Under the pieces are notes generated by a model. It was not told where the DNA came from. It did not search any database and saw only the letters and a list, made by a program, of their open reading frames with translations. Below are positions 27,327 through 35,605 of a DNA stretch of 64,000 bases, piece by piece; the stretch's first letter is position 1; every line of letters begins with the position of its first letter. The DNA is from Pseudomonas sp. CCC3.1 (lineage in GTDB: Bacteria > Pseudomonadota > Gammaproteobacteria > Pseudomonadales > Pseudomonadaceae): contig NZ_CP133778.1 in NCBI RefSeq assembly GCF_034347405.1, positions 1,178,001 to 1,242,000 of the forward strand, given 5' to 3'. A program made the position numbers and the translations under genes.

Positions 27327-28394
27327 TTAGTTCATGTTGATGATGACTTCTTCCTGCCACTTCTGAGGCAGAGCCTTAGAGGTCTTTTCCCACGCGTCGG
27401 CGTCTTTGATCGGGGTCACTTTCTTGTACTGCTCATTGGGCAGCAGCTTGGCCTGGACATCGGCTGGCAGTGTCAGGTGCTCAGCACGAATCGGCCGCGC
27501 GTTGCCTCGTGCCAGGTTGGTTTGGCCCGCGTCGCTGAAGATGTATTCGCGGGTCAGTTTGGCTGCGTTCGGGTGTTTGGCGTATTTGTTGATGATGGTG
27601 GTGTAACCCGAGATCACGGAGCCATCAGACGGGATCAGCACGACGTAGTCATCAGGGTTGGCCATTTTTGCCTTGTAGCTCAGGCCGTTGAAGTCCCAGA
27701 CCACGCCCACTTCGATTTCGCCTTTTTCCATCGTGGCGATGGTCGGGTTGGCCAGCGACAAACGGCCTTGTTTGGCGATGTCAGCAAACATCAGCAGGGC
27801 TGGCTGAATGTTCTTTTCATCACCGCCGTTGGCCAGCGCAGCAGCCAGAACGCCGTTGGCAGCTTGAGCGGCGGTGCTCACGTCACCAATCGAAACTTTG
27901 TATTTGCCGGATTTCAGGTCAGACCATTTGGTTGGCGCTTCGGAGCCGTGCAGCAGCTTTTTATTGACGATGAACGCGATGGTGCCGGTATAGGCCAACG
28001 CCCAGTTACCGTCTTTGTCTTTGGCCCAGGCCGGGATTTGCTCCCAGGTGGTTGGCTTGTACGGTTGGGTCACGCCCTTGGCGACAGCAATCGGGCCGAA
28101 GGCGGCACCCACGTCGCCGATGTCAGCGCTGGCGTTGTCTTTCTCGGCGGCAAACTTGGCCACTTCCTGGGCCGAGCTCATGTCCGTGTCGATGTGTTTG
28201 AGGCCATACAGCTTGTTCAGGTCTTCCCACGTGCCTTTCCAGTTCGCCCAGTCATCGGGCATGCCGACACTGTTGACTGCACCCTCAGCCTTGGCGGCTG
28301 TTTCGAGGGCTTTTAAATCGACATCGGCGGCCATGGCCGAGGTGCAAAGGGCGATGCTGGTGCCTAACAGTGATGCCAGGAAAAACTGTTTCAT
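27327..28394 (-). CDS. ABC importer periplasmic substrate-binding protein
   Basis: A 355-residue binding protein with a signal peptide ending at AMAAD and a mature part of the Fe3+/polyamine/2-aminoethylphosphonate binding superfamily (KAEGAVNSVGMPDDWANW, later GEIEVGVVWDFNG and AKLTREYIFSDAGQ). The ATG at 28394 has AAAGGAG 7 bases upstream. It is the first gene of the importer operon. The ligand cannot be read directly; the neighbouring hydrolases and the UTRA regulator point to an organophosphate or phosphonate. Confidence 0.9.
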   Translation of the reverse strand: MKQFFLASLLGTSIALCTSAMAADVDLKALETAAKAEGAVNSVGMPDDWANWKGTWEDLNKLYGLKHIDTDMSSAQEVAKFAAEKDNASADIGDVGAAFGPIAVAKGVTQPYKPTTWEQIPAWAKDKDGNWALAYTGTIAFIVNKKLLHGSEAPTKWSDLKSGKYKVSIGDVSTAAQAANGVLAAALANGGDEKNIQPALLMFADIAKQGRLSLANPTIATMEKGEIEVGVVWDFNGLSYKAKMANPDDYVVLIPSDGSVISGYTTIINKYAKHPNAAKLTREYIFSDAGQTNLARGNARPIRAEHLTLPADVQAKLLPNEQYKKVTPIKDADAWEKTSKALPQKWQEEVIINMN

Positions 28395-28447
28395 CCGAAG
28401 CTCCTTTGGCGTTATCAACGCTGTTTTTTTGATTTTTTGCAGTGGGT

Positions 28448-28459
28448 TGGTCTAGGTCA
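28448..28459. promoter_or_regulatory. Candidate operator for the GntR/UTRA regulator (importer side)
   Basis: TGGTCTAGGTCA is a near-palindrome that resembles the TGG-N-CTAG-N-CCA site at 28703. It lies 54 bases upstream of the binding-protein start, in the divergent region 28395-28728 that must hold both promoters. No other regulatory sequence was recognised in this stretch. Confidence 0.45.
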
Positions 28460-28701
28460 GCAATACCTGAGCCAATTTAAGCCGAGTCCATGACACTTTA
28501 ATGTCGGCATTGGTTATGCAAGCCTTTTTACTGACCCGGTTACAGGCTTCGGCTAAGCGTAGACCATGGTCAAAGCCCCGGCGGGTGTGGAGTTCGTGGG
28601 AAAAAACCCGTGTGGGTGTCATCGAACAGTCATGTGCACTGCCTAGGCTTGCACCCTCAAGAGTTGAGTGTTTTGCAGGCCGAGCCTGCCCACATTTGGT
28701 G

Positions 28702-28715
28702 CTGGACTAGTCCAG
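28702..28715. promoter_or_regulatory. Candidate operator of the GntR/UTRA regulator (autoregulatory side)
   Basis: CTGGACTAGTCCAG is a perfect 14-bp palindrome located 13 bases upstream of the regulator's ATG, where a bound protein would block expression. The form is close to sites of HutC/PhnF-type regulators (TGG...CCA dyads). Confidence 0.5.
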
Positions 28716-28728
28716 ATAGGTAACGTTG

Positions 28729-29448
28729 ATGCGAGAAGGTGCACCCAAAGCGGTGACAGCCATTGGATTGGCGCTGCAAGAACAAATTGAACATGGCTTG
28801 TTGGCGTGCGGCAGCCAGTTGCCTGCGGAGCGCAAACTCAGCGAACTGTTCTCGACGACCCGTATTACCGTTCGCGAAGCGTTGCTACAGCTCGAAGCCC
28901 AAGGCCTGGTGTACCGCGAGGAGCGTCGGGGGTGGTTTATTTCGCCGCCGCGCCTGGCTTACAACCTCATGCAGCGCAGTCACTTCCATGCAATGGTCAG
29001 CGCCCAGGGACGGGTACCGACCACTGAGGTGATTAGCGCGCGTTTGCAGCCCGCTTCGGCCGCGGTGTGCGCGCGCTTGCAACTGCCGGCGTTTTCCAGC
29101 GTGATCCAGATTTGCCGAGGACGGCGGATTGATGGGCGTTTGGTGCTGTATGTCGAGCACTACCTGAACCCGCAATACTTCCCTGACATTCTGCAGTTCG
29201 ACCTGACCCAGTCGATCACTGAGCTGTATGCCCGGCACTACGACTTGCACTACGGGCGGGTGCGCTTTGAAATCGTCCCGACGGCATTGCCCGCAGAAGC
29301 GGCAGCAACGCTCAAAGTCTCGACGGGCAGCCCTGGATTGAGGATTGAGCGGATCAACTACGATCAGCACGAACGCTTGATCGACTGTGACCTGGAGTAT
29401 TGGCGACATGACGCGATTCATGTCGGGGTGGATGTGCTGGAGCGTTGA
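28729..29448 (+). CDS. GntR-family regulator with UTRA ligand-binding domain
   Basis: A 239-residue HutC-subfamily regulator. The N-terminal winged helix contains LPAERKLSELFSTTRITVREALLQLEAQGLVYREERRGWF. The C-terminal UTRA domain ends with LRIERINYDQHERLIDCDLEYWRHDAI. The ATG at 28729 is chosen, with AGG 8 bases upstream; a TTG one codon earlier is also possible. Divergent orientation from the importer and palindromes at both promoters suggest it represses the operon until ligand arrives, as PhnR or PhnF do. Confidence 0.92.
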   Translation: MREGAPKAVTAIGLALQEQIEHGLLACGSQLPAERKLSELFSTTRITVREALLQLEAQGLVYREERRGWFISPPRLAYNLMQRSHFHAMVSAQGRVPTTEVISARLQPASAAVCARLQLPAFSSVIQICRGRRIDGRLVLYVEHYLNPQYFPDILQFDLTQSITELYARHYDLHYGRVRFEIVPTALPAEAAATLKVSTGSPGLRIERINYDQHERLIDCDLEYWRHDAIHVGVDVLER

Positions 29449-29455
29449 ACCTAAC

Positions 29456-29516
29456 CCTTGTAGAAGCGAGCTTTTAAAAGATCAAAAGATCGCGAGGCAA
29501 GCTCGCTCCTACAAGG
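29456..29516. repeat. REP-type inverted repeat, GATCGCGAG family
   Basis: Outer arms CCTTGTAGAAGCGAGCTT and AAGCTCGCTCCTACAAGG pair with one mismatch; the inner part of the left arm is partly lost. It separates the converging regulator and MscS genes. Confidence 0.85.
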
Positions 29517-29524
29517 GCCGGGGA

Positions 29525-31684
29525 TTAGTCTTTTTGCAACGTCCCGCTGCTTGCCGTCACGACTTGCACACTGAGGCGCGGCGTAGCCAGGTCCAGCCCG
29601 GCTTCGTCCAGATGGCGCTTGAGCGACAAGTTGAACGCCCGCGACACTTCCCACTGTTTGATCGGCGCGGTTTTGAAGCGTGCGCGCAAAATCGCGCTGC
29701 CTGACTCAAAACTTTCGACACCCTGGATCTCCAGTGGCGACCAGATGTTGCGACGTTGCAACGGGTCGGTGCGCATCTTTTGCCCCACATCACGCATCAA
29801 TTTGATCGCGTCGTCGATTTCCATGTTGTAGGGGATCGCCACGCGGAAAATCGCGTAGCCGAACTCTCGGGAATAGTTTTTGATGCTTTTGATTTCGCTG
29901 AACGGAATGGTGTGCACGATGCCGTCAATATCGCGCAGGCGCACAGTGCGAATGGTCAGTCCTTCAACTGTCCCCAGGTGCCCGCCGACATCCACGTAAT
30001 CGTCGATGGCCAGCGAGTCTTCAATAATGATGAACAAGCCAGTGATCAAGTCAGCCACCAGCGACTGGGCACCGAAACCAATGGCCAGACCGATCACACC
30101 GGCACCGGCCAGCAGTGGCGTGACGTTCATGCCCATGTTTGCCAGGGCGACAATCAGCGCGATGATGAAAATGGCCGCAAACAGTACGTTGCGAATCAGC
30201 GGCATCATGGTTTGTGCACGGGCGTTGGCCACGCCTTTGCGTGAGCGTGTCAAGGCATGGTGGATGGCGGTGTCGGCCAGAATCCAGACCAACCAGGCAA
30301 ACAGCAAGGTGCCGGCCAGCCCAAACAGTTTGACGCTGATTTCATGCCCATCGCCTTCGGTAAAGGTGATCAGCGACAAGCCCCACACCCGCAACCCGAG
30401 TTCGATGAACACCAGCCAGACCACCAGGTGCGCCAAGGTGTAGACAAAGCTCTTGAGTCGTTCGGAGTACAGGGCGTGGCGTTTAGGGCCGCGTTGCGGC
30501 TTTTGTGAATGGCGGCGCACCAGCCCGTTGATCACCATGCACAGCACCACCAGCACGGCGCAGATCAGCGACTGGCGCAAGGCGGTGCTGGTGTCGCCCG
30601 CCGAGAGGAAGGTGGCGAACAGTGAAATGCCCACCAGAATCAGCGCCGCTATGTACCAGTAAGTGCCGAGAATATCGATGCTGTCGCTCAAGGCGCGGCG
30701 CGTGAGGCGGCGCGACAGTGGCTGGTTGCGGATCAGGTGCGCGATGGGGCGACGGAAGCGGATGATAAACAGCCCGGTCGACAGCGCGGCCATCACATTG
30801 GCGAAGGTGGCAGCCGTGTGCGCCAGATGCACGCCAAGAGTCGCCACCAGTCGTGGGTCGCTGAGCGCTTCGCCAAAGGCGGCGAAGCTGCCGATCCACC
30901 ACAGAGGGCGAAAAGCTTGATGCCGCAAAATATGCAGGGCTCGATGGCGATGCGGCCCGTCGAGCAACGAAAACAGGATGACGCAGGTAGCTGAAAAACA
31001 CGTGCCGATCACCAATGCATAGGCCAGCACCATCGCCAGGTCTTTGCCCAATGAAGACGGCAAGGCGTAGCTCATGTACACCGTGATCACCAGTGCCACC
31101 AGCCACGGGCCCAGTTTGCGCAAGGCAAAGCGCAGCATATCGACGGCTCTGGGGTGCTGCGGCAGTTCTTCACTGAGGCCAAAGCGCAGGCGCACACGAT
31201 GGCTGACCCAAATCAGCAGCGCGGCCAGCAGGCTCCAGACCATGATGATCAGCGCAAAGGCGAAAATGATGGGCACCCATTCATTGGCCGGGAGCATTAA
31301 GGCCACTAGCTCATCTTTGGCTTGTTCGATTTCGGTGGTCCAGCGCGAGGTCGGGCTGTCGCTGCCGGAAAACTGTTTTTCGAGGTCGGCGAGGGTGCTG
31401 CCAATCAGGCCCAGTACACCTATTTCAGCTTCGGGCTGGGCTTTTTTAGTCGCGTCACGAAGCTTTTTAAGGTCGGTCAGCAGCTTGCTGCGTTGCTGAT
31501 CGTTCTCCAGGTTTTTGATCACCTCGTCCAGCGATTGGCCCAAAGGCTCGGTGGGTTGCGTTTGGGTTTTATCCGAACTGGGCAGCAGGCTGGTGATGCC
31601 GACGGCCTGGGCCGAAGTGAGCGGCAACAGGCTCAGCAAACAAATCAGTAGCCAATAGGGCCGGGCAAAGAGACGAAGAAACAC
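29525..31684 (-). CDS. Mechanosensitive ion channel of the MscS superfamily (large form)
   Basis: A 719-residue membrane protein with a signal-like N-terminus, a periplasmic helical region and many membrane helices. The MscS core is near the C-terminus: a glycine/alanine-rich pore helix (LLAGAGVIGLAIGFGAQSLV), then DLITGLFIIIEDSLAIDDYVDVGG and VRLRDIDGIVHTIPFSEI of the beta domain. Its size lies between small MscS and MscK. It protects against hypo-osmotic shock. The GTG start has GAGG about 10 bases upstream. Confidence 0.93.
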   Translation of the reverse strand: MFLRLFARPYWLLICLLSLLPLTSAQAVGITSLLPSSDKTQTQPTEPLGQSLDEVIKNLENDQQRSKLLTDLKKLRDATKKAQPEAEIGVLGLIGSTLADLEKQFSGSDSPTSRWTTEIEQAKDELVALMLPANEWVPIIFAFALIIMVWSLLAALLIWVSHRVRLRFGLSEELPQHPRAVDMLRFALRKLGPWLVALVITVYMSYALPSSLGKDLAMVLAYALVIGTCFSATCVILFSLLDGPHRHRALHILRHQAFRPLWWIGSFAAFGEALSDPRLVATLGVHLAHTAATFANVMAALSTGLFIIRFRRPIAHLIRNQPLSRRLTRRALSDSIDILGTYWYIAALILVGISLFATFLSAGDTSTALRQSLICAVLVVLCMVINGLVRRHSQKPQRGPKRHALYSERLKSFVYTLAHLVVWLVFIELGLRVWGLSLITFTEGDGHEISVKLFGLAGTLLFAWLVWILADTAIHHALTRSRKGVANARAQTMMPLIRNVLFAAIFIIALIVALANMGMNVTPLLAGAGVIGLAIGFGAQSLVADLITGLFIIIEDSLAIDDYVDVGGHLGTVEGLTIRTVRLRDIDGIVHTIPFSEIKSIKNYSREFGYAIFRVAIPYNMEIDDAIKLMRDVGQKMRTDPLQRRNIWSPLEIQGVESFESGSAILRARFKTAPIKQWEVSRAFNLSLKRHLDEAGLDLATPRLSVQVVTASSGTLQKD

Positions 31685-31789
31685 TAGGCGATCACCCTCG
31701 GAAAGTACGGATCGGACGAGTGTACGCTAGGCCCCGCGATCATTCATTTCATGTTGTGCATAAATAAGTGATCGCGGGCGCAGTGCTAT

Positions 31790-31966
31790 TTACTGATTGA
31801 GTTTGGCGAGGATTTTAAAAACGATGGTGCCGAAAATCAGCAACATGCCAAACCAGATCGACAGAACGCCGGGCTTGCTGTCGCGAAAGTTGAACCCGAT
31901 GGTTAGCAGCAGCATGCCCAACACAATGGGAATCAACATGGAATTAAAGGCGGATATTTCGAACAT
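31790..31966 (-). CDS. Small two-helix membrane protein
   Basis: A 58-residue reading frame starting MFEISAFNSM at the ATG 31964-31966, with AGG 8 bases upstream. Two hydrophobic segments (MLIPIVLGMLLLTIGF and LSIWFGMLLIFGTIVF) are joined by a short charged loop (RDSKPG), and a basic tail follows. The pattern is that of a genuine small inner-membrane protein and not a shadow frame. It stands alone between the MscS and apeB genes. Function unknown. Confidence 0.7.
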   Translation of the reverse strand: MFEISAFNSMLIPIVLGMLLLTIGFNFRDSKPGVLSIWFGMLLIFGTIVFKILAKLNQ

Positions 31967-32064
31967 GTTCTGGACCTGAAGAAGTTAATGCCTCAAGTCT
32001 AGGTGGCTTTACGCAGAAGTGGGGTGATGTGTATCAAAAATGAACCGCCTTGGCACTCTGCCTC

Positions 32065-32132
32065 TGTAGGAGCGAGCTTGCCTCGCGATCTTTTTTAAGA
32101 TCAAAAGATCGCGAGGCAAGCTCGCTCCTACA
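32065..32132. repeat. REP-type inverted repeat, GATCGCGAG family, perfect 30-bp arms
   Basis: Arms 32065-32094 and 32103-32132 are exact reverse complements around 8 bases. The arm starts TGTAGGAGCGAGCTTGCCTC. It lies between two genes on the same strand. Confidence 0.92.
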
Positions 32133-32145
32133 CAGGTGGGCTGTT

Positions 32146-33435
32146 TTACGGCAGTTCGTGACTGGCGTAGAACGCGCTCAGCACTTTCACCAGGTGCGCC
32201 AGGTCATGGCTGCCAGCCAGCTCGCGAATCGAGTGCATGGCAAATGTCGGCAGGCCAATGTCGACAGTGCGTACACCCAGGTGGCTGGCGGTGATCGGGC
32301 CGATGGTCGAGCCGCATCCCATGTCGCTGCGCACCACAAAACTTTGCACCGGCACTTCGACCGCCATGCACAGATGCCGGAAGAAGCCTGCGGTTTCGCT
32401 GTTGGTGGCGTAGCGCTGGTTGCTGTTGACCTTGATCACCGGCCCGGCATTGAGTTTGGGGCCGTGGTTGGCGTCGTGCTTGTCAGCGTAGTTGGGGTGT
32501 ACGCCGTGCGCGTTGTCGGCCGAGACCAGCAGCGACTTTTGAATCGTGCGTACAAACTCGTCGCCTTCGGGCAACACACGTTGCAGGATCTGCTCCAGCA
32601 TCGGGCCATCGGCACCGCACGCCGAACACGAGCCGACTTCTTCATGGTCATTGGCGACCAGCAGGCAGGTTTCTTCGGTATCGGCGTTGAGCAGCGCTTG
32701 CAGGCCCGCGTAGCACGACAGCAAGTTGTCGAGGCGTGCACCGGCAATGAAGTCTCCGTTGAGGCCGATGACTGCGGCACTTTGGGTGTCGTAGAAGCTC
32801 AGCTCATAGTCGAGCACCACGTCAGCGTTGAGGCCGTGTTCGCGCGCCAACTGGTCGGTGAGCAATGCGCGGAAGTCCACACGCTCATCGCCCGCGACCT
32901 GCGCCAGGATCGGCGGGAGTTCGTTCTGCTGATTAATCGCCCAGCCTTCGTTGGCGCCACGGTTGAGGTGGATGGCCAGGTTGGGAATGGTCGCGATTGG
33001 CGCCCTGAAGTCGATCAGTTGGCTTTCGACCTTGCCGTCGCGGCGGAAGGTGACACGCCCGGCGAGTGACAGGTCGCGGTCAAACCAGGGGGCGAGCAAG
33101 GCCCCGCCGTAGACTTCAACACCCAACTGCCAAAAGCCCTGGCGTTGCAATTCAGGCTGCGGCTTGACCCGCAGGCAGGGGCTGTCTGTATGAGCGCCGA
33201 CCATGCGGATGCCACCGTGCAGAGGCGAATGACGGCCCAGCTTGAAGGCAACAATGGAGGAGTCATTGCGGGTGACGTAATAGCGACCGTTGGCTTCGGT
33301 GTACCAGGTTTCGCGTTCATCGAGACGCTGAAAACCGGCGGCCTCCAGACGTTGAACAAGGCTGGCAGTGGCATGAAACGGGGTAGGGGAGGCCTTGAGA
33401 AAGTCGATCAGGCCTTGGTTCAGCTCTTCGCGCAT
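32146..33435 (-). CDS. apeB: M18 family aminopeptidase
   Basis: A 429-residue cytoplasmic metallo-aminopeptidase of the M18 (aspartyl aminopeptidase) family. Metal-binding and active-site segments are visible: GAHTDSPCLRVKP, ARLDNLLSCYAG, NDHEEVGS, SDMGCGSTIGP and the C-terminal GLPTFAMHSIRE. The length is typical for the bacterial ApeB group. It is monocistronic between two inverted repeats. Confidence 0.95.
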   Translation of the reverse strand: MREELNQGLIDFLKASPTPFHATASLVQRLEAAGFQRLDERETWYTEANGRYYVTRNDSSIVAFKLGRHSPLHGGIRMVGAHTDSPCLRVKPQPELQRQGFWQLGVEVYGGALLAPWFDRDLSLAGRVTFRRDGKVESQLIDFRAPIATIPNLAIHLNRGANEGWAINQQNELPPILAQVAGDERVDFRALLTDQLAREHGLNADVVLDYELSFYDTQSAAVIGLNGDFIAGARLDNLLSCYAGLQALLNADTEETCLLVANDHEEVGSCSACGADGPMLEQILQRVLPEGDEFVRTIQKSLLVSADNAHGVHPNYADKHDANHGPKLNAGPVIKVNSNQRYATNSETAGFFRHLCMAVEVPVQSFVVRSDMGCGSTIGPITASHLGVRTVDIGLPTFAMHSIRELAGSHDLAHLVKVLSAFYASHELP

Positions 33436-33509
33436 AAGTTACTCCAGACAGCAAGGCCGCGAGTTTAGCGCATTGATCCCAAAAATTGATCCCAATAAAA
33501 CTCAATTCC

Positions 33510-33587
33510 CGTAGTCGCTGACGAGGAACGAAGGCTGCGATCGGCCGTGTAATGGATCGCAGCCTTCGTTCCTCGTCAGCGACTACG
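33510..33587. repeat. Perfect 33-bp inverted repeat of a second family
   Basis: Arms 33510-33542 and 33555-33587 are exact reverse complements around 12 bases; the arm starts CGTAGTCGCTGACGAGGAAC. The sequence is unrelated to the GATCGCGAG family. It lies between rluA-type and apeB genes and ends in a run of T on the plus strand. Confidence 0.92.
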
Positions 33588-33605
33588 AGTTTTTTGTGCC
33601 TAGAG

Positions 33606-34241
33606 TTAAAACGGCGCGGGGCACTCAAAGCGCAGGCGTTCGCCCGTCTGCGGGTGGGTGAAGCTCAGCATGCTGGCGTGCAGGCACAGGCGCGGGTATG
33701 CCGCCAATGCTTGTGCATGCGCATACAGGCCATCGCCCAACAGCGGGTGGCCGATGGACAGCATGTGCACGCGCAACTGGTGCGAGCGCCCGGTAATGGG
33801 TGTCAGTTCAACCCGGCAGTAATCGCCGCAACGCTCCAGCACTTTCCAGAAGGTCAGCGCGTTTTTACCGAACTCGTGATCGACCACGTGCCGAGGTTTG
33901 GTCGGCGGGTCGTAGCGCAGTGGCAAGTCGATGCTGCCGCTGTCCAGTTCCGGTTGACCCCAAGCGAGTGCGGTGTAGGCCTTTTCGGTTTCGCGATCAT
34001 GAAACTGACGCGACAGTTCGCGGTGCGTATCCGCATCGCGGGCCAGCAGGATGATCCCCGAGGTTTCCCAATCCAGACGGTGCACGATGCGCGCTTCGGG
34101 GTAGCCGTTTTCTTGCAGGCGGGTGATCAGGCAGTCTTTGTTGTCTTCGGCGCGGCCCGGCACTGAGAGCAGCAAGGTCGGCTTATTGACGACCAGAACG
34201 CCCGCGTCCTGATGGATGATGTGAATGTTCGACAACGGCAT
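33606..34241 (-). CDS. RluA-family pseudouridine synthase
   Basis: A 211-residue enzyme with the catalytic motif HRLDWETSG, where the Asp attacks uridine, plus KAYTALAWG and the TGRSHQLRVHM segment of RluA-type synthases. The size and its position after minE fit RluA, which modifies 23S rRNA position 746 and tRNA position 32. It lacks the S4 domain of RluC/RluD, also as expected for RluA. The exact site specificity is inferred. Confidence 0.88.
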   Translation of the reverse strand: MPLSNIHIIHQDAGVLVVNKPTLLLSVPGRAEDNKDCLITRLQENGYPEARIVHRLDWETSGIILLARDADTHRELSRQFHDRETEKAYTALAWGQPELDSGSIDLPLRYDPPTKPRHVVDHEFGKNALTFWKVLERCGDYCRVELTPITGRSHQLRVHMLSIGHPLLGDGLYAHAQALAAYPRLCLHASMLSFTHPQTGERLRFECPAPF

Positions 34242-34264
34242 TAAAACAGCCTCTTAACAAACGC

Positions 34265-34314
34265 CAACGGCGGCTTGCAAATCCCCCTTTGCAGAGAGAC
34301 CTCCAAGCCGCCGT
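34265..34314 (-). other. Hairpin between minE and the pseudouridine synthase gene
   Basis: CAACGGCGGCTTG and CAAGCCGCCGTGG form an 11-bp or longer stem around a 25-base loop, just after the minE stop. It lacks a T tract, so it is more likely a processing or partial termination structure. Confidence 0.45.
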
Positions 34315-34331
34315 GGTATCAGCCGGATCGG

Positions 34332-34586
34332 TTAACGATCTGGCAAGGTGATGTTGAGTTCCAGAATCGAGCAGCTGCCCTCGTTTTCAAGGGCGATCTG
34401 TACTTGATCATCGCCGATGTTGACGTATTTGCGGATCACCTCAACCAGCTCTTTTTGCAGGGCAGGCAGGTAGTCCGGGGTGCTGCGTTGGCCGCGCTCG
34501 TGCGCCACGATGATCTGTAGACGCTCTTTCGCGACCGACGCGGTGGTTGGCGTTTTGCGGGTACGAAAGAAGTCAAAAATGTTCAT
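34332..34586 (-). CDS. minE: Cell division topological factor MinE
   Basis: An 84-residue protein matching MinE over its whole length: the N-terminal membrane-targeting and anti-MinCD helix (MNIFDFFRTRKT), then AKERLQIIVAHERGQRSTPDYLPALQKEL and a dimerisation domain. It starts 3 bases after the minD stop and drives MinD oscillation. Confidence 0.97.
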   Translation of the reverse strand: MNIFDFFRTRKTPTTASVAKERLQIIVAHERGQRSTPDYLPALQKELVEVIRKYVNIGDDQVQIALENEGSCSILELNITLPDR

Positions 34587-34589
34587 TGT

Positions 34590-35402
34590 TTAGTTGCCTC
34601 CAAACAGGCGCTCGAAGAATCCCTTCTTCTGTACATCGAGGAACCGATGCTCCACGGTTTTGCCCAGCAAGCGATCAACCGCATCGCTGTAGGCCTGACC
34701 GGCGTCGCTTTGATCATCGAGGATCACCGGCACGCCTTGGTTGGAAGCCTTGAGTACCGCCTGGGATTCCGGGATCACTCCCAGCAGCGCTACCGCCAGG
34801 ATTTCCTTGACGTCTTCAACGCCCAGCATTTCACCCTTGCTCACGCGATCCGGGTTATAGCGGGTCAGCAGCAGGTGTTCCTTGATCGGGTCTTCGTTCA
34901 GTTCGGCGCGGCGCGATTTGCTGGCCAGCAGGCCCAGCATGCGGTCCGAGTCACGTACCGAAGACACTTCCGGGTTGGTCACGACAATCGCTTCATCGGC
35001 GAAGTACATGGCCAGGTGAGCACCGGTCTCGATGCCGGCCGGGGAGTCACAGACCACGAATTCGAAGGTCTCTTTCAGTTCCATCAGAACTTTTTCGACG
35101 CCTTCTTTGGTCAGTGCATCCTTGTCACGGGTCTGGCTGGCAGCCAATACGTACAGGTTTTCAAGGCGCTTGTCTTTGATCAGGGCCTGTTGCAGGTTGG
35201 CTTCGCCATTGACCACGTTGACGAAGTCATACACCACGCGACGTTCGCAGCCCATGATCAAGTCAAGGTTACGCAAGCCAACGTCGAAGTCGACGATGAC
35301 TGTTTTGTGGCCGCGCAGCGCGAGGCCGGTGCCGATAGCGGCGCTGGTGGTGGTCTTACCCACACCACCCTTGCCGGATGTAACCACTAGAATCTTGGCC
35401 AA
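34590..35402 (-). CDS. minD: Septum site-determining ATPase MinD
   Basis: A 270-residue ParA/MinD ATPase. The deviant Walker A motif GKGGVGKT (10-17) and the C-terminal amphipathic helix (KKGFFERLFGGN) for membrane binding are intact. The start codon is TTG with AGGGGTGA about 7 bases upstream, and no upstream ATG fits the conserved AKILVVTSGKGG start. It recruits MinC and is displaced by MinE to restrict the Z ring to mid-cell. Confidence 0.97.
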   Translation of the reverse strand: MAKILVVTSGKGGVGKTTTSAAIGTGLALRGHKTVIVDFDVGLRNLDLIMGCERRVVYDFVNVVNGEANLQQALIKDKRLENLYVLAASQTRDKDALTKEGVEKVLMELKETFEFVVCDSPAGIETGAHLAMYFADEAIVVTNPEVSSVRDSDRMLGLLASKSRRAELNEDPIKEHLLLTRYNPDRVSKGEMLGVEDVKEILAVALLGVIPESQAVLKASNQGVPVILDDQSDAGQAYSDAVDRLLGKTVEHRFLDVQKKGFFERLFGGN

Positions 35403-35419
35403 GGTGCTTCACCCCTAAG

Positions 35420-35439
35420 AAAAAAGGACTTTTTAGTCC
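35420..35439 (-). terminator. Weak hairpin with T tract between minC and minD
   Basis: On the minus strand GGACT-AAAA-AGTCC is followed by six T. The 5-bp stem is weak, so it probably reduces minC read-through into minDE without stopping it. Confidence 0.4.
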
Positions 35440-35605
35440 CTGAATAACATCTCTAAATAAACGACAGCAGATGCACAGTTTTTTTGCGGTCATCTCCCAG
35501 CTTAGGCTTACAGAGCGTAAACGCTGGCTGAATAATGATTTCCTACAAGAATTAGCCTGTTTTCTCTACGTTTTTGAGATGGTTGGAAAATGGCGAGAGT
35601 ATCCG

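Noticed and set aside
23026..32132. CRISPR-like array from the repeated GATCGCGAG units
   Set aside because: Copies are kilobases apart, are inverted repeats and have no regular spacers; no cas genes are present.
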